64,000 nt of DNA. Origin: Mesaphorura yosii (Eukaryota > Arthropoda > Collembola > Poduromorpha > Tullbergiidae). The notes beneath the pieces are model-generated. The model was not told where the DNA came from, did not search any database, and saw only the letters and a program-made list of their open reading frames with translations. The stretch spans positions 558,001 to 622,000 of the forward strand of contig WIXG01000005.1 in NCBI GenBank assembly GCA_009869945.1, given 5' to 3'. Shown one piece after another: positions 1 through 14,500 of the stretch. Both the position numbers and the translations under genes were made by a program. How positions within the stretch are numbered: position 1 is the stretch's first letter; each line of letters begins with the position of its first letter.

Positions 1-2981
1 AGGAAGGAGAAAAGAATGCGTCGTGCCTGTGTACCTGGCACAATGGAGTCGGAATGACTTGGATAAAATATTACGATTTAAAATAGACGAGGCAGTGAGC
101 AGGATGATGAAGAAGGACTGAAATCTCTGAAAATATAATAAAAATTGAATGAAAAGAAAGGATTTCAAGAAACAGGGGAAAGAAAGATGGATTGAACTTT
201 TCAGTGCAGAGGAGACAACGAGAAGGACTTGACTCTCGGTAGGGATTCATTCAATAATACGTTTTCATGGTTGTAAGACTCTCCTCGAATTCTTGAGCAC
301 TTTTGATTCCGAGTGCCTGCTTTTAATATGCACACATAGCATTATCCCGCACTCTTTAAACGCATTATCCAAATTCTAACAACCGTCTCGCGTAGCGTTA
401 AATGCCTGTATCGCTGTCTCTGTTTTACCTTAAAATTAAATTCCACGTAAACCCATTCAGCTGACTTGACGGTCTCAACGCACCAGAGCCAGAATGCAGT
501 ACGATTACAATGAAATGCGTAAACAGAAATGTATGAATGAATGAGGCAAAAAACTGCAGCAAAAGCGAAAGAATGAATCGAATTTCTTGAATTATGAACC
601 GCGAAAGAAGATGCTGCATTAGATTGCATTGAGAATGGACAAGATTTACGAAATGGTAAGGACATGGTTAAGATTAAGATGGGTTAACGTATCTTCGCAT
701 TTATCATGAATGAAATTATTGAATCCAAATATACAGAATGTCTGTGCGTTGGATGCTCGCGATTGCGATTCATTGCGCAGCGCCATTAAAACTCTTCAAT
801 TCCCATCAAAATACGTAAGTTTTAGCCAAGGTAGTTGTAGGGATACCAAATTATTACAAGGCGCAATTGACACAAGACTTTCCAGTTTACTGAGCTAACC
901 CAAGCCCAAGCAAACGACGCGGACGAACTGCGAGTGCGAGCTGAGTACGGAGGAGAGAAAGATGTGGAAAGATTTGGAGAGGAACGAGAGACGACATGAA
1001 GGGCGTGTTGGGCCTTCTTTGTTCCAGAAAAATAATAGTTGTATACATAACTAACAACACATACCAACCATCGCAATGCGCGGACGCGGAGGAAAAAATC
1101 TGTATCTGAACATCTCAAACTCGAACATGGAGCTCGAGAGCACTGAGCCTCATTGAAATGAGTTTGACGGCATTGAGATGAAAGAAACAAGGTGGAAAAA
1201 CAGGTTCATCCTTTCTCAGCATCCTTTTTCGTTCCTCTTAATTAGATTCAAAGTGCAATGTGATTAAGCTTTTGACAAATTTGTTGCGCGTTCGAAAAGG
1301 CGCGTGTAGTCGTGTAGCGAGCAGCTTTATCAGAACAATGCAACGGCTTCTATTACAAATCGGTGATGCTCTGATAACCGGCGAAACGGTGAACTACGCA
1401 TCAGAAACTAAAAAGGGTGCTGCTACCTTCACCTGAGCGAATTCACCATTCACCTCTCTATGAATTTAATTCAACAGTTTCCACATGATCTGATTTCAAA
1501 TCCGAGAAAATTAACTCTTTCGTTTTCATTTCATTTCATTCACCTTGTTCATTTTGCTTTTTGCAAGTAGCATGTCAGCGCGCAGAGCAGAACAATGGCT
1601 CGATTCTACGCTCCGATACTTAATCTGAAAAGGCCCGGAAAGTAATAACGACAAGAACGATCTGCAAACTTTAATAATATGGTACTTCAACCAGCGACTG
1701 CATTCCTGGTCTTCTGCTTCTTTCTCTTGATTAACCACTCTCAATCCAATGAAAGGGTGACGGTGACAGAAACGCGCATTCCAATAAGTTGTACGACCGG
1801 GCTGACGAAGACTCAAGTTTCCAAGTAATGTATTCCGACACCTGGAGGTTCTTTTCATTTTCATTCGGGTCTGCAGTCGAGTAAAGTCGTACTTGCTAAG
1901 CCTTGCAAAGGGCCGTTGCGTGAATTCAAATTAAAGCAGAGCAAAATCGAGTTTAGGCTGCAGAAATGCACCTTCAATTCATCTGGATACCTGCTAAAAT
2001 ATTCAATATCGAAATTCTGATCTGACACTTTGCTTCACTGCGTTGTTCCTGGAGTGTTCTGAAAAGTGTGATGGTGTTGGTGAAACGGAAGAAGTGTGAA
2101 ATAGTGAAATGTCAAAATAATGCACTCTGGAATGAAATCTTTTTGGAGCTGAGATGAACAAGAATGAAACGTGGAATGAACTTTGCCTTTGCCCGCATAA
2201 TAAGTTATTTGCTCAGGGCACCTTTCCCGAGCTCGAAAATGAAAGGTTACACAATCTCGATCCTTTTAAAGACGCCAGCAAGCACCCTTTGGCTGATTCC
2301 CGATTCTAATTCTCAAAAGGCGAGCGAGCGAGCAGACAAAAGTGTTAATGGCTAGCGCAACAGTAAGTGGCTTAATGCAACTTTTATTTTAAGGAGGTGA
2401 AGTTTCGCCTTTCTTCTTTCCTGTTCAGTTTAGGCAAAGGTTATTAACAATTACTCCAAACGTCCGACGGCGATGGCGTAAAAGCAAGAGCGAGCGAGGC
2501 AGAGGAAGGGTTAAAGTCAGTCAGGGTGATAATAACAGGGCTCAACTTATCTACATTTTCTTTTTACACCTGGTTGCCAAGATCGTGAAAAGGAACGAAG
2601 GAACATTGAGTTGTGATAATGACGATGATGAGATGCCTTGTTTCGGAGAAGAACAATGTCCAATAATAATGACAAGCTAGAGAAAAATGCTGCTAACGAT
2701 ACGAGCACACACGCTCATTTAACACTTCCATTGCATTCCAAAAACAGAGCTGACATGCGGCCATGCTTCCATTTCCAGCCTTTCATTCTTGAATCTCGGC
2801 GGAAATTCTCCCAATTCATTAAAAATTCGAATTTCTGAGGTCCGAAAGCTCGTCTTTGCCATTGCCTCTCGAACACAGGTTGTTCATGTCCAGTTGTCTG
2901 TCTTCTGGTAACTACTTTTTTAATTTTCGTGCGCTTGTCAAATTTTATTACATTTTAAGGTAAAATATCATGCTCACCTCC

Positions 2982-3010
2982 CTCAGCCTAGGCTCAGCCT
3001 AGGCTCAGCC
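2982..3010. repeat. 11-bp tandem repeat CTCAGCCTAGG
   Basis: Two perfect copies of CTCAGCCTAGG are followed by a partial third (CTCAGCC). Confidence 0.9.
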
Positions 3011-4601
3011 AATACTCATTACTGCGCATTATAATGCAAATGCACAATGGACCCACGCCACGAAACGAAGAAATTAATTTCACAATTCAATGGTAATAAT
3101 TCCCACCCAGCCACAAAGCTCGCCTCACTTTGTAAACTTGACTCGATTAATAAATCAGACAACCAGACAAGACAAGGCAAAAGCGAAGGCAAAGAACTTT
3201 GATTTCAGATTTAACCGGTGTTAAGTGTCTTTTTGCACTGCCCCACGCTTCAATGGGGAAATGGATTGTTGTAAAATGCCTGCTTGACAAGGAGCACATC
3301 AAAGCACGCACGGCCGGATGAGTTGCACCTTTTTGCAGTGCATTGAGGAGAAACGAGTTGAGTTACAACGTAATCATATTCCATCAGACTCCTTTCTAAG
3401 CTTATTATTTACTGATGACACGATACCAGAATCTTTGCTTAAATCTTGATCCTGTCTTGACAATAATGATGGCAAAAGCATGAATGGGCCTAAGCCGAAT
3501 GAATGAAAACAAGTTTGCGTGTGCATTCAACGGCTGCTCTTGCTAGTGGCAAATTCGCGTGTCTCGTGTGGCTGTGGCTGCTTCGCTTCGGTCGATTAGC
3601 TGCAGAGCATTTGTCATGCTAAGTAAACAAATTAAGTATCACCTTTCATGTCTGTCTACTTATTAATACTTCTGTAATTAATTGAATTACTTTGTATCAT
3701 CCTCGCCTGCTTTGTATTCAGTCATTCGCCAATTCATCGTCCTTGCACCTCGCAAAATACGTCAGGCGTCAATGAATTATAATTTTTTGCTCTGCCTGCC
3801 ATTCGCCATGCATCTCGTCTCGCACTTTAAATCTCATTTATCAAGTTCCTTGGCATGTAAGCATGGCGTGTCTCGAGTAAATTAGCAACCTAATTTGACA
3901 AAAGTTCGTGTCTGATGGGTTTATGAGCGTAGAATTCTGATTTGTACCGCTGAGCTAAGGTAAAGCTTCGCCTCGCTTCTTTTCTTGTTGCAGGAATTAT
4001 TAACGAGGTATTAAAACACGACGTCGACGTGGGCTTCCGCTCATTCAAAAGGATCGGTCGAGAAACATTACACATAAGAGCATTATTCCGGAGAAGAGCA
4101 AGTTACTGGATACAGTGTTGTTCTTAAATTGTATTGTTGCGCTATTTCATAAAGTCCGGTCCAGGTTCAGCCTGGTGAGATGATCCGACAGCATTCTTTA
4201 ATCTTTGCGACCGCGACGGGCATAAATAAAGCGAGATCCCTTCAAAGAGACGCTCACGTAAGGAGTACCGTGAAATCGGAGGGTAAACGTGTCAAAAATA
4301 TAATGCCTGTCCTGTCTGTCAAAAACTGGAAAGAAAATTCTTTGCGTGTATACCTGGAGCATTGCCGTATTGCGTAAACTGCGGTTTTGGTCCTGGATCG
4401 TGCGTCACGTGATTCGAAACTCAGCTTTAATACAAACTATGTAGTGATATACGTTTAGTTTCCGGGTAGTTTTAAAAAAATAAATACAATGGACTGGCGG
4501 ACAAGAAAAACAAGCGGTCAAAATCTGAGGTTTCAATCTTTTCAGGAAATTCATGATTTCTAAACTGCTCGGACTGAAAAGACATTAAACCGAAACCCTG
4601 C

Positions 4602-4640
4602 TTCTTACAATTACAATGCCCGGCTTGGTAATTGTAAGAA
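4602..4640. repeat. Perfect 13-bp inverted repeat with 13-nt loop
   Basis: TTCTTACAATTAC at 4602-4614 is exactly complementary to GTAATTGTAAGAA at 4628-4640. The loop is AATGCCCGGCTTG. It is the longest perfect short-range hairpin I noticed. Confidence 0.9.
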
Positions 4641-7600
4641 ACGTCAATACGGATGCGGAAAGAAAAGGAAGGATTTCGGTTTCTTTTCTATTGTCCAGTT
4701 CCGTCCCGGCCGGGCATGTTTATGTAAATAAACAATAGAAAAATCGTAAAATGGAGAAAATTCACCGCACAAAGCTCGATCGGCTCGATGACACCTGGTC
4801 ATTACAACTATGCCATGCATAATAATAAGGCACGCCAATTTGCAATGCAATTGGCATTTACAGCGAGGCACACTGACCAGAGCCATGGGTGAATGATAAA
4901 TAATAGACGGTATTTATTTACGAGAGAGGTAAGTAACAACATTATAATTTAACACGAACGAAAACAGGACCCCCACCACTCATATTCTCCTGCTCGTTCT
5001 CGAAATAATGATCATATCATGATGATACAAACACAAACCATGGCCAATTCTAAAGTAAATGTCGGCATTTCTCAAATAAGAAAGGGAAAAGAAGTTGAAG
5101 GAGTCGGCGAGTAGATGTGTTTGCCTCAAATCATCAGCCAGTGCACTGCGCTGCCAATGCTTGCTTTACCACAATAACATAAACCAAAATGCCAATAATG
5201 AATCACACAATACAGTAAAGCAAAAAGAAGAAACCTTAAGCAAATTGTTTTATTTTTTCGGCGAGCCTCTTCAAGTAGCGGACCACCTCGTTTCTCTTTC
5301 GTGAAAGGGTTGCAATACGGAAAATTGCAAGACCAGATTAAGGTGCGATACTTCTTCATTCCATTCCACAAACACCGGTTTGTTAGTTTGTTATTGCGTT
5401 GCTGCAAGTGTGTGGTGATGAGATAAGACCTTCACTAATCTCGCTATTGTAAATTGTACCCTGGCTTGGTTGAATAGACGGCTAAATTATTTTTTTTATG
5501 ATCAAGCACTAAAGTACTCCCAAGCCTATTCGAAATCTGGGATCTGTGATGCTCGTGATTCGCTCTCGTCCCGTTTCGCCGAAACTTTTGTAATAAGCCC
5601 GCAAGTACATAAATAAGGTTGTTTATCTAATAATATTAATGATGGGATAAATGAAAAGGAGCAGAAAACAACAAGCCGCTTCCTTTGAAGTCGTTCGGCT
5701 GATAATCACCTTTAACAAGCCACATCATTTAACAGGTAAATAAACTAAAGAGAATAGACCCGTCAAGTGTTCAGAGTAGAGCAGAAGCTCAATGCTTTCT
5801 GTGCGTGCACTATGAAGAGAATTTTTCTACTAATTCCAACCCACAAGTCGCGAATTTCCCTGCTTTTATGATCATTTATGTGTCTCGTCTCACATTTTAC
5901 GAGAATTTCATGACTCTTCGGGTTTCGCCAAATTCTCGTATCTCTTTTCTTTTCGTTTATAGAGACATTAAGCTCTGTGGATACCTACAGCAGCGACCTG
6001 TCTGATGCCGACTCTTTTCGTCAAAATAAGCCTTCACTTTGCCAACCACTCAAATCAGGGGAAATTTGGCATATGGTCACATACATTGACAAAAGTGAAA
6101 ATGCGAGCCCAAACTCAGTACAATGGATAGACGCTGACGCAATGGACTTCATCATGAACAACAAGATATCGTCTGGTGCAAGTGAAGTTGCAATCAACAA
6201 TGAAGTCGAACGTCGAAATTGTACTTCAAATCGAGGAGTTTAAATTCAATTCAATTTGTATATTTCAAACAAAGCAGAAAACAGTGCAGTGCGGGAAGAA
6301 TGGATGCCCAGTCAAATGTGAAATAATGAAATCAAATGCACTTGTGGTCAAGCAAGTCAAGCCGCATTGCAGTTGGAGTCAATTTGAAAATGAGACGAGA
6401 ATATGAATAGTCGAGAGTTTAATTAGTGAAAGCAGGAGTGAGCAAAAACGGTGGAGAGGAAACCTCAAAACCTCCGTCCGCGTCTGTCGCAGCAGTCAGC
6501 CAGTCATCTGCGTACGTGTTCACGGCCCAGGCAGTATTTAATGACCAGAAAATTAATCACATATCAAAACACGAGTCTAAAACATAAAAGCGCTCAACAA
6601 AGAGAATTTTCGATAATGATGATGTCGTTTCGGGTCTTTTCCTTGTTAACAAGCACTCTCAATAAAACACCCGCTGGTCTCATTTCACTAAAAAGGTTTC
6701 CGAACCAAAGCCAAAGTCTGACTTCGCGGCTGGCTGGCGGACTCCGCACGAATCACGAGTCAGCACTCCAGACCGTGCAAATTCAAACTACGCGCACACT
6801 CCCGTACACTCTTGCTCGTGCCTCTAATCTCATTCGCAATCATGAAATCAGCCTTTGCAATAAGATCTATCAAACTATTTTGATAGAATGAGTAATTTGG
6901 CCCGAGTTCAATCCACAACATTAATTAAGGGCATTGGTTTTTAGAATTTTAGATTAAATTACTTCCACGAGTGCCCCTTGATTCTGTAAGTCGCCCTGGT
7001 CGTAGTCACAGGCACAAAAGTCTCATTAAATGCTTGTTGGCTTCCCACATGCACGCGCGGTCGCATTCATTTCCATTAATTGACGCTTGTCGCGAGTCCA
7101 CATTGAGGCAAATGACGAGCGAAACCAAAACCATAAATTATGGCCAACACAATGCAGCGAATCCATAAAAAAAATGTCATAAGCGAATTGTCAGAAGAAG
7201 GCACACGTAAAAAATTAATAAATGAAATGGAGAAAAAAGTGCAAACACAGCACGAGAGTTTGTTTTACGAGGAGAATGAGAACAATGCGAGAGGAGACAC
7301 AGAAAATGTATTAAATCTACAGCCATCGCAGACGGAGAATTTATTTTTTGACAGGGAACAAGTGACAAACAAGCGAGAGAGAAGAAGAATGTCCGATCAA
7401 GACAAAAAAGCAACAAGGTAAGAATTTGTCACTCCCAAACAAAACACAACAGCAAATGGTTCATTTTACTATTAAAGCGGACGTGGAATTCGACGGAAAA
7501 ACAAGCTTGCTCACATTCCTCCCTTCGTCTTTCCTTTGAACAATTACAAAATACCCACATTACAATTCCTTCGCTCACTTTCTGCGCTCTGAACCTGCTG

Positions 7601-10262
7601 CGTCGCGAACCTCCTACTCAAAGGTTTGGTGCAAGGGGGATTGTAAATAATTGTAATATCGGTAATAAAGGTCCCGCGTCTCGTCTTTCTCGCCCTTTCT
7701 TCGGGTCTTGCATTCATTTCAGCAGGGATTGCTCACCGCGCTGACAAGAATCAGGCAGGCTAAAGCCAGTGCAGATGCCAAATTTGTTGTTTCGTTGTGT
7801 GCCTAATTTTTTGGCTATTCACTCGCAATAAAAATCCACGTATTTGGTGTTTTATTCTCTTTTCACTTAAATCTCAGATTGTATTACGTCATTAGTGAGC
7901 TGTGGCCTGTCAGGCCGGTGAAACCGCCCTTTGAGACTCGTTACTGTTGCGAAGCAGTGACGAAGGAACAGAACCCGAAAGTAGTTTTTGGCAGTAAAAA
8001 GTACTACATGATTATTACCTAAACGATTACCAAAGCGTCTCCTCACCTTCCAAGGTGGTCCTTCCCAAGAAAAGAAAACCAATTATTTAGTGGTGTAGGT
8101 AGTTTTTGATCACAGGGACATAAATTCATGGGTACGGCTTGTGAAGAGAACGGTCCAATTTCGATCATAATCATTTCCACACTTTATTTCTGGCTTACAA
8201 CGCGTCACGCGTGATACAATTTGAAGAAAGAAAGTAAGAAACGCAAGCAATCAACAACCAACATCGATTCGCAACCTGATTAGCACAATCACAGCCGTGG
8301 TTTTTCTTTGTTGTTGCTGCATGCTGGAAATAACGAGCCGCGCAGTTATGATCTTGCGTTGATCAAATAAGTCGCAGCGCATAAAAACTTTTGTAATCAA
8401 ATGCATTTGACGGGGACGCACAGCGTGATGCTTCGCTTTTGCTTGAAAAGGTAAGAAATAAGTCATTTCATTTTTCCAGCCGCGTAGGAACAGAAAAGCT
8501 CATCATCCACTCTCAAAGGGAGCCAGAAATACTCGAAAACCTGTGAAAATGAGATCATTTGGGTTGAGCTGAGCGCAAATTGTTCCCAGTCGTCATACCG
8601 TATGATTGAAATCCCATTGTACGCATTATTGCAGCACAAAACAAGCGTCCAAGGCCCACGAGTAAAAGTATACGGAGCGAGACCGAAGGGGAATGAATTC
8701 ATGTTAGGCACGGCGGACGGAGCGAGCCCAGATTTGGTAATAATGATAGAGTATGGGTTTCTCCAAACAATAAATACACAAACATATCAAAAGCTTCAAT
8801 TACCACCTGTCGACAACGACGTGGCACAAAAGGCCATCAATAACACTGAAGGCCTGAATGGCATCGGGAATGATGCAATAAAGGAGAAGTCCAAGCGAGA
8901 ACGAATTTCCTGGTAAAAATACTACAGCTACCACTCAACAAAGCGACACTGCTCGAACCCGAACGGTCTCTGGACAGTATCAAAATATAAAGAGCTGTAA
9001 TTATTGCTTCGCAGAAACCTGTTCAATTCAGGCTGCAATCTCTGCCTTTGCTTTGCTCTCGCCCTTCGGTCTTTGCCTTCGCTCTCGAAACCTGTCGTCA
9101 CCAACAAGGTCTTGTTAAATTAAATGTTTAATTAAAAAGCAGCGCGTACGTCGTCTGATAACGTTTGAAAACTGGCGAGAACGCGAATTTGCGTGTCTCA
9201 CTCGAAATCCAGCAGTCGAAAGCCTGCCTGACGTGAAGATTCCATTCGAGGAATGAGAATGGGAATCTTGAGAGCGGAATTTTAATTTCATGGAAAATCA
9301 GGCGAAGGTATTTTTTCACAAAGGTGATATAAAATGAATTTTTACCTCGAGTGAAGTTTTAATTTCAAATATTGAACCGAGTACAAGTGCAGTGCGATGG
9401 TGCTGCTGGTACGAGTGTTCTCTCCCCTCGTGGCACCGCACTGCATTGCGGAAGAACGAACAGCCCACAATGCCACCCTGCTCCATGATATGACTGGTTC
9501 GTATCGTATGCCTACCCGTACTGTACGCAGCGCAGGGCTGCGCACTGAGACGAATTTGTGAAAAGAGTTGCAACAAAAGAGAAGAGTGAAAAGACGAACC
9601 CGGAAAAGTCGATTTCTCATTCATTAATTACATGCATTGTGATTTCATATTACAAAATACCTGCAACCTTGCAACCTGCGTCGCGACTTTCATAACGAAA
9701 TTTCCGATTCAAGCTAAATCGGCTGCGAGACTGCGACAAAATGACTGACTACGCTGTAAAAACTCCTTTTCGGCAGAAACAAACGAGAATATCTGCAAGT
9801 GTGCTAAAAATTGCACGTCGACTTCAAAATTAAGAACGTTCGTTGGCCTAGAGTGCGACTTTCATGCGTGGTGTTGAATATCTGGACCGAGTTTCAATGA
9901 AATGCAATAGTTCGTTCGATTCTGCACCGCGGGCATCGTCTGACCACGCAGAAGTTGGACGAGGAAATGATATAAAAGGATCTCAAACAAATAAACTCAG
10001 TGGACCAAAATGGTTTTATCCTTCTTATTGTTTGCTCGGTGCTGCAGAACACGGAAAGTCAGTCAAGTGAACTTCATTTCATGTTTTTATCTGCTGAAGC
10101 AGGGCAACCGGGACCGGAAAAATACGGGCGCAGGAATTGGAATGTGTACGTAGTGATTACCGAGTTGTGGTAACAAAAGGTAAAGATTTGGGAGCCCAGA
10201 CAATCTATTTTGCTCAAAAGCCCATGAAACGATTACTCCGAGCATCCAACCTTACTCAGCAA

Positions 10263-10279
10263 ACTCAGCATTGCTGAGT
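10263..10279. repeat. 8-bp palindrome ACTCAGCA/TGCTGAGT
   Basis: ACTCAGCA and TGCTGAGT are separated by one T. This resembles an AP-1/Maf-type (TGCTGAGTCA-like) half-site pair, but no gene is near it except the pan intron. Confidence 0.8.
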
Positions 10280-11568
10280 GCTGTAATCCTAATTGTTTTT
10301 TCTCGGTTCTCTTCTCTCAAAACAACCTGTCTTAAAATTTACTCGAGGCACAGTCAACCCGCTGTCGATGTCGAATAGATTGGACTCAGAATGTTTATGC
10401 TCTGCTGACTCGTATTATTGCATTATACGTATTAAGAAGCGATATTATTCTGGTTTCTCTGTCAAATCGACTTACGTACGGTCACGGAAATGTTCTTTCT
10501 ATCTTCGCATTTCTGATAAAGCCTCTTGTACGCTTTGTTAAATCCCTTTATTTTGACGATTATGATACAATATCTCCTACAACATGTCAACTCGTAGTTA
10601 AATTAGGTCACTTAGGCGCCCGCATCGCATGCGCCTGCCACAATTGTCGTGTGCTATTCAAGTACTTGCCCGTCTTTGCGTGCTTTATAGCTTCGTACGT
10701 CAACTCGTGTCGTTATTCTCGTTATCTACGCTTTCGTTTTGTTCTTGTAGTGGTTTGCTCAAATTATGACTGCTCGTCACGTTAAGTCGAACATGTATGC
10801 TTTGCTTTGGACTAGCGTCTCTTATCAAAGAGCACAAAGGTCGGTCTTAATTTCTCTTGGATGGACACCTCTGCGCTGCGCTGCCGTACACAGCTCGAAA
10901 AAAAAATGGCAGCAGTTGGCATTGACTTCTGACCCAATCACAATTATCGCACACTCCAGATGGACGCAAATGACGAGCATGTATGAATGAACTTGTGTAT
11001 GCAAGTTTTGGTCATGCCGCAACGAAGTATTGCATGATAATTGGAAGCATTGCTGTTGGAAGCTGTTGCCGATTCCAGATTTCCAGATTCCAGCAAGGAA
11101 TCGCCATCACGGGGGCGGCGGAAGTACAAAGGCGTTGGTTACTTACCTAAAAACAAAAAAGATAATCAATTAGTTTGATTCACTTACAGAGACGAAAACC
11201 CAATCGTCACAGAAATGCTCTTGCTTTCTAATATTTCAGCAAATCACCACTCACGCTTGACGCTTGGGCAAATCCAACAAACCGATGAGTATCGGAGCAT
11301 ATAAAATTCAAAGGCTTTGCTATTTCTGCTGCTTGGAAACGCGTGAGATAACAGGGACTCGTTCCCGCACCGCGATTCATAAACAAATTCGTGCATTTGA
11401 AAAAATAAACGCGGCTCGAATGCATGCGCCCGTGCTTGAAATTTCGCTCTTGGAAAGGAGTGAGTGAGAGAAAGATGGAGAGAGGAGAGCGAACCTTGAT
11501 GAAACAAACATTCCGACATGATAATATTTATTTAGAAGAAAGTAAAAAATTTACATGGCTCGTTTGTT

Positions 11569-11579
11569 CTTTGATCTTT
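11569..11579 (+). promoter_or_regulatory. TCF/LEF-type site CTTTGATCTTT
   Basis: CTTTGATCTTT matches the TCF core CTTTGATC. It lies inside the presumed giant intron of pan itself. A second identical 11-mer is at 54045-54055, and a shorter CTTTGATC is at 39333-39340. Confidence 0.3.
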
Positions 11580-14500
11580 CTGCAGCAATTTGCGTTTGTT
11601 TTAAAGTGCTTCATGTCGGGGCACACAGAACAGATTTTTTAAAATTTCAGCTCAACCAAAGTCGGAATACCGAAATATAATTATAACACACAGTTCGCCG
11701 TCGTGTTCGCACAGAAAATTACTCAGATTTATAAAACGCGTGTCCGCTCTAAGCGAACGGCAGAGTAAATCGACCAAAGAGCTTCCTTCAATAAACTGCG
11801 CGTAATTCTGAGTTTATTCGTTTGCCGTAATCGCTTGATTTCCCAAAGAATGGCTTAATTCAAAGAGTTTACTTGGAAATGCTGAGAAAATACTGGTTCT
11901 TGGAATTAAATGGAAGCCTTTCTTGCTTTTTTCTTTAAAACACAAATCCTGGCCTTTGGTCTTGCTCTTTGACGCGTCATCTGAAAGAAAGTTGATTTCC
12001 TCTTTTATTCCAGCGCAACTGCGCAACATTATTTTGCATTTAATTCATCTGCAAATAGAAAATTAAGCACTTGCCCATTGTGCTTAGCCTTTCGCGACGA
12101 TAAAAGGTCGCTCCGTGTGATGAAATACGCCAGAATACTGAGAATCTAATTTGAGACGAAACCACCAATTTTTCAATCCAATTTATTGTGCTGCTCTGCG
12201 TAAGAAGATCATATTCTTCTTGTTATTATATTAGGGTCCATTGTGCGGGTAGCAACCAATAATAATGAGGAGCTGGCTCTTTTATGCTCTCAATCCTTTT
12301 TACATTTTACAAAACGGCCTATTATTACGATTGCAAAATAATACAAAAAACTTGATCCTTTTTAAGTATAATTCCACTTGGCATGGCTATTATGATATTT
12401 GAATTGAACGCGAAGAATCCTTTCCTCTTTATTCCCGGCTCGGCGTGGACTGTGGAGGATTTGGATGATCTCGCCACGCAACCACGCAACTCACTTCTCA
12501 CATGTGCAGCAAAAAGAGAGATTCAATTCATTTAACCGGATGAGCATCAGATTCCAAAAATGCGAGTGCTCAAAGGGGAACACTGCAGATTGAATACTGG
12601 ATTAAGTAACGTGGAAAGATCGGTTGTGCAGTCGATCAGGCTTCTTTGCATGGGCCCAGCTCCCGCTTCCAGTCATCAATATCACTGCGAAAGACGGGAG
12701 CAGCCTCAAGAAGGGTCTCGATTTAATTCATTCAAGCGACCATAATGCGCAAGTGATTTAATTTTACACAATGCCAAAATTCACTCATTCATGAAAAATT
12801 AAGTTCGTTTCTTGGAAATGAAGAACGTACATTCGCATTCGTCTCAGAAAGACCAGAACCAGACCAACTTTACTTTAAAATTTTTAAACCGTGGAAGACG
12901 GAAGAAAGCGCAGAGGGAGAATTCTCTCTTAATTCAAGAATTAAATGAGAATTTAATTTATGAATGCACATCCGGGTCTAGAGTTTCGCGTCTCGTCTTG
13001 TGCTCGGCTATTCGGCATTTTCTTTAACCGGAACCCAACGACGACTACGGTTCTTCCATTATAGTCCAATTAGCTTTGTATGAAACCCAACACTTTAAAT
13101 GCGCGTATTTCAATATCAATTAGTACACCCGTCTAGTAAAGTGTCAAATAAATTCTCAGCCTGCGCATAAAAGAAGAAGAACCAGAACATAAAAATCAAC
13201 TCGAACTCGCTGCTTGTCAAGCCAAATTCGATCAATACAGAATGCGAAACGCTCGTTCTGATGCACAAGGCGTTCGGAGTTGCTTATAAAGATGTTAATT
13301 ACTGCTGGTCAGTCAGCGGGCGCTGACTTGGTCGGACTTTCAAGGGAGACACGAAAGGCGACAGTCACCGCTGTGAGCTGTGCTATGGTGTCAAAAGATG
13401 CGACAACGACAGCGACAAGTTGTGATTCCGCTTCTGGAAGTTCAAGTGCAGTTGGTTGACACCCAAACATTCCTCGCGTCTAGTTTGTTAAGTGGCGAGG
13501 CACAAAAAATGAGAGTGTGATCTGAATCAATAAAAAGTAATTGAAACATCAGCGAGATTCTTTCTGCTCTACGGCTACACCGCGTAACAAGTGTGCGTAA
13601 AGAAGTCAGCCCCAGCCTGGTGTTTGTTGCAGCGCAGTGCATTGCAGTGCAACTACGCTAATATGAACAAATTATGAAATGTCATGAAAATTCACGCGTC
13701 AATTAAATGCAGACGCAAGTGCGAGTGTAGCATGACGATGAATACGAAACAAGAAAACCCACCACACCAAAAAACAAGAAAAGCCGAACCGAGCGAGAGC
13801 TTAATCAATTCACTCCGCTCAAGTTTAACCACGAATTATTATAAAGTCATAAAATTTTTATTCTGAACCCTTGTTTTATTGTATAACAATTGTTCAAGTA
13901 CAGAGTGCAATGCAGGATGGCAGTAAAAAATAAAAGAACGTAAATGTACGCAAATGCAATTCGCATGAACTTGGTCTTGTCTTGAATTTGGATTGGATGC
14001 AGATACAAACAAGAGCGAAACCCTACAAATCTGTGCAATTGAGATATATCGACTCGGCTAATAATAATTTAATGGCGGTGCATTAATTTATGCACTGTCA
14101 AGTCCAATGACTGCGAACCTAGCCACAATGGCTTGCAAGGGATGAAAGGAAAAGGGTGGGCTTGAAGATGCTGACGCTGAAGCTTGGAAGTCACTCTTAA
14201 CTAAACAACTTGTTCCTGGTGCTTGCATATTTACCAATTTTTATTTACGTAACTTGTAACTCGTAGCGTACCAGAGAGGCAGTAGGCAAGTGAAATATTA
14301 CAAAACCTGATCGAGTCAGACAGCTTAAATTAATATTCATTATTCAATTTTAACCTTAAAGAATCGTTACAAGGCAACAGGCGACTACGGCACAGCTACG
14401 CACTGCACTTGACTTTTCCTGTTCGTACGTACCCGTACGTGGAAGCAGTGGCTGCGTGTTGGCATAAATTGGTGAATTGGTGCACAAGGAGTCAGCCCAG

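Noticed and set aside
11040-11160. Acceptor-like TTTTTGTTTTTAG on the minus strand followed by an open frame
   Set aside because: The translated sequence does not resemble any TCF linker or HMG segment, and no matching donor was found.
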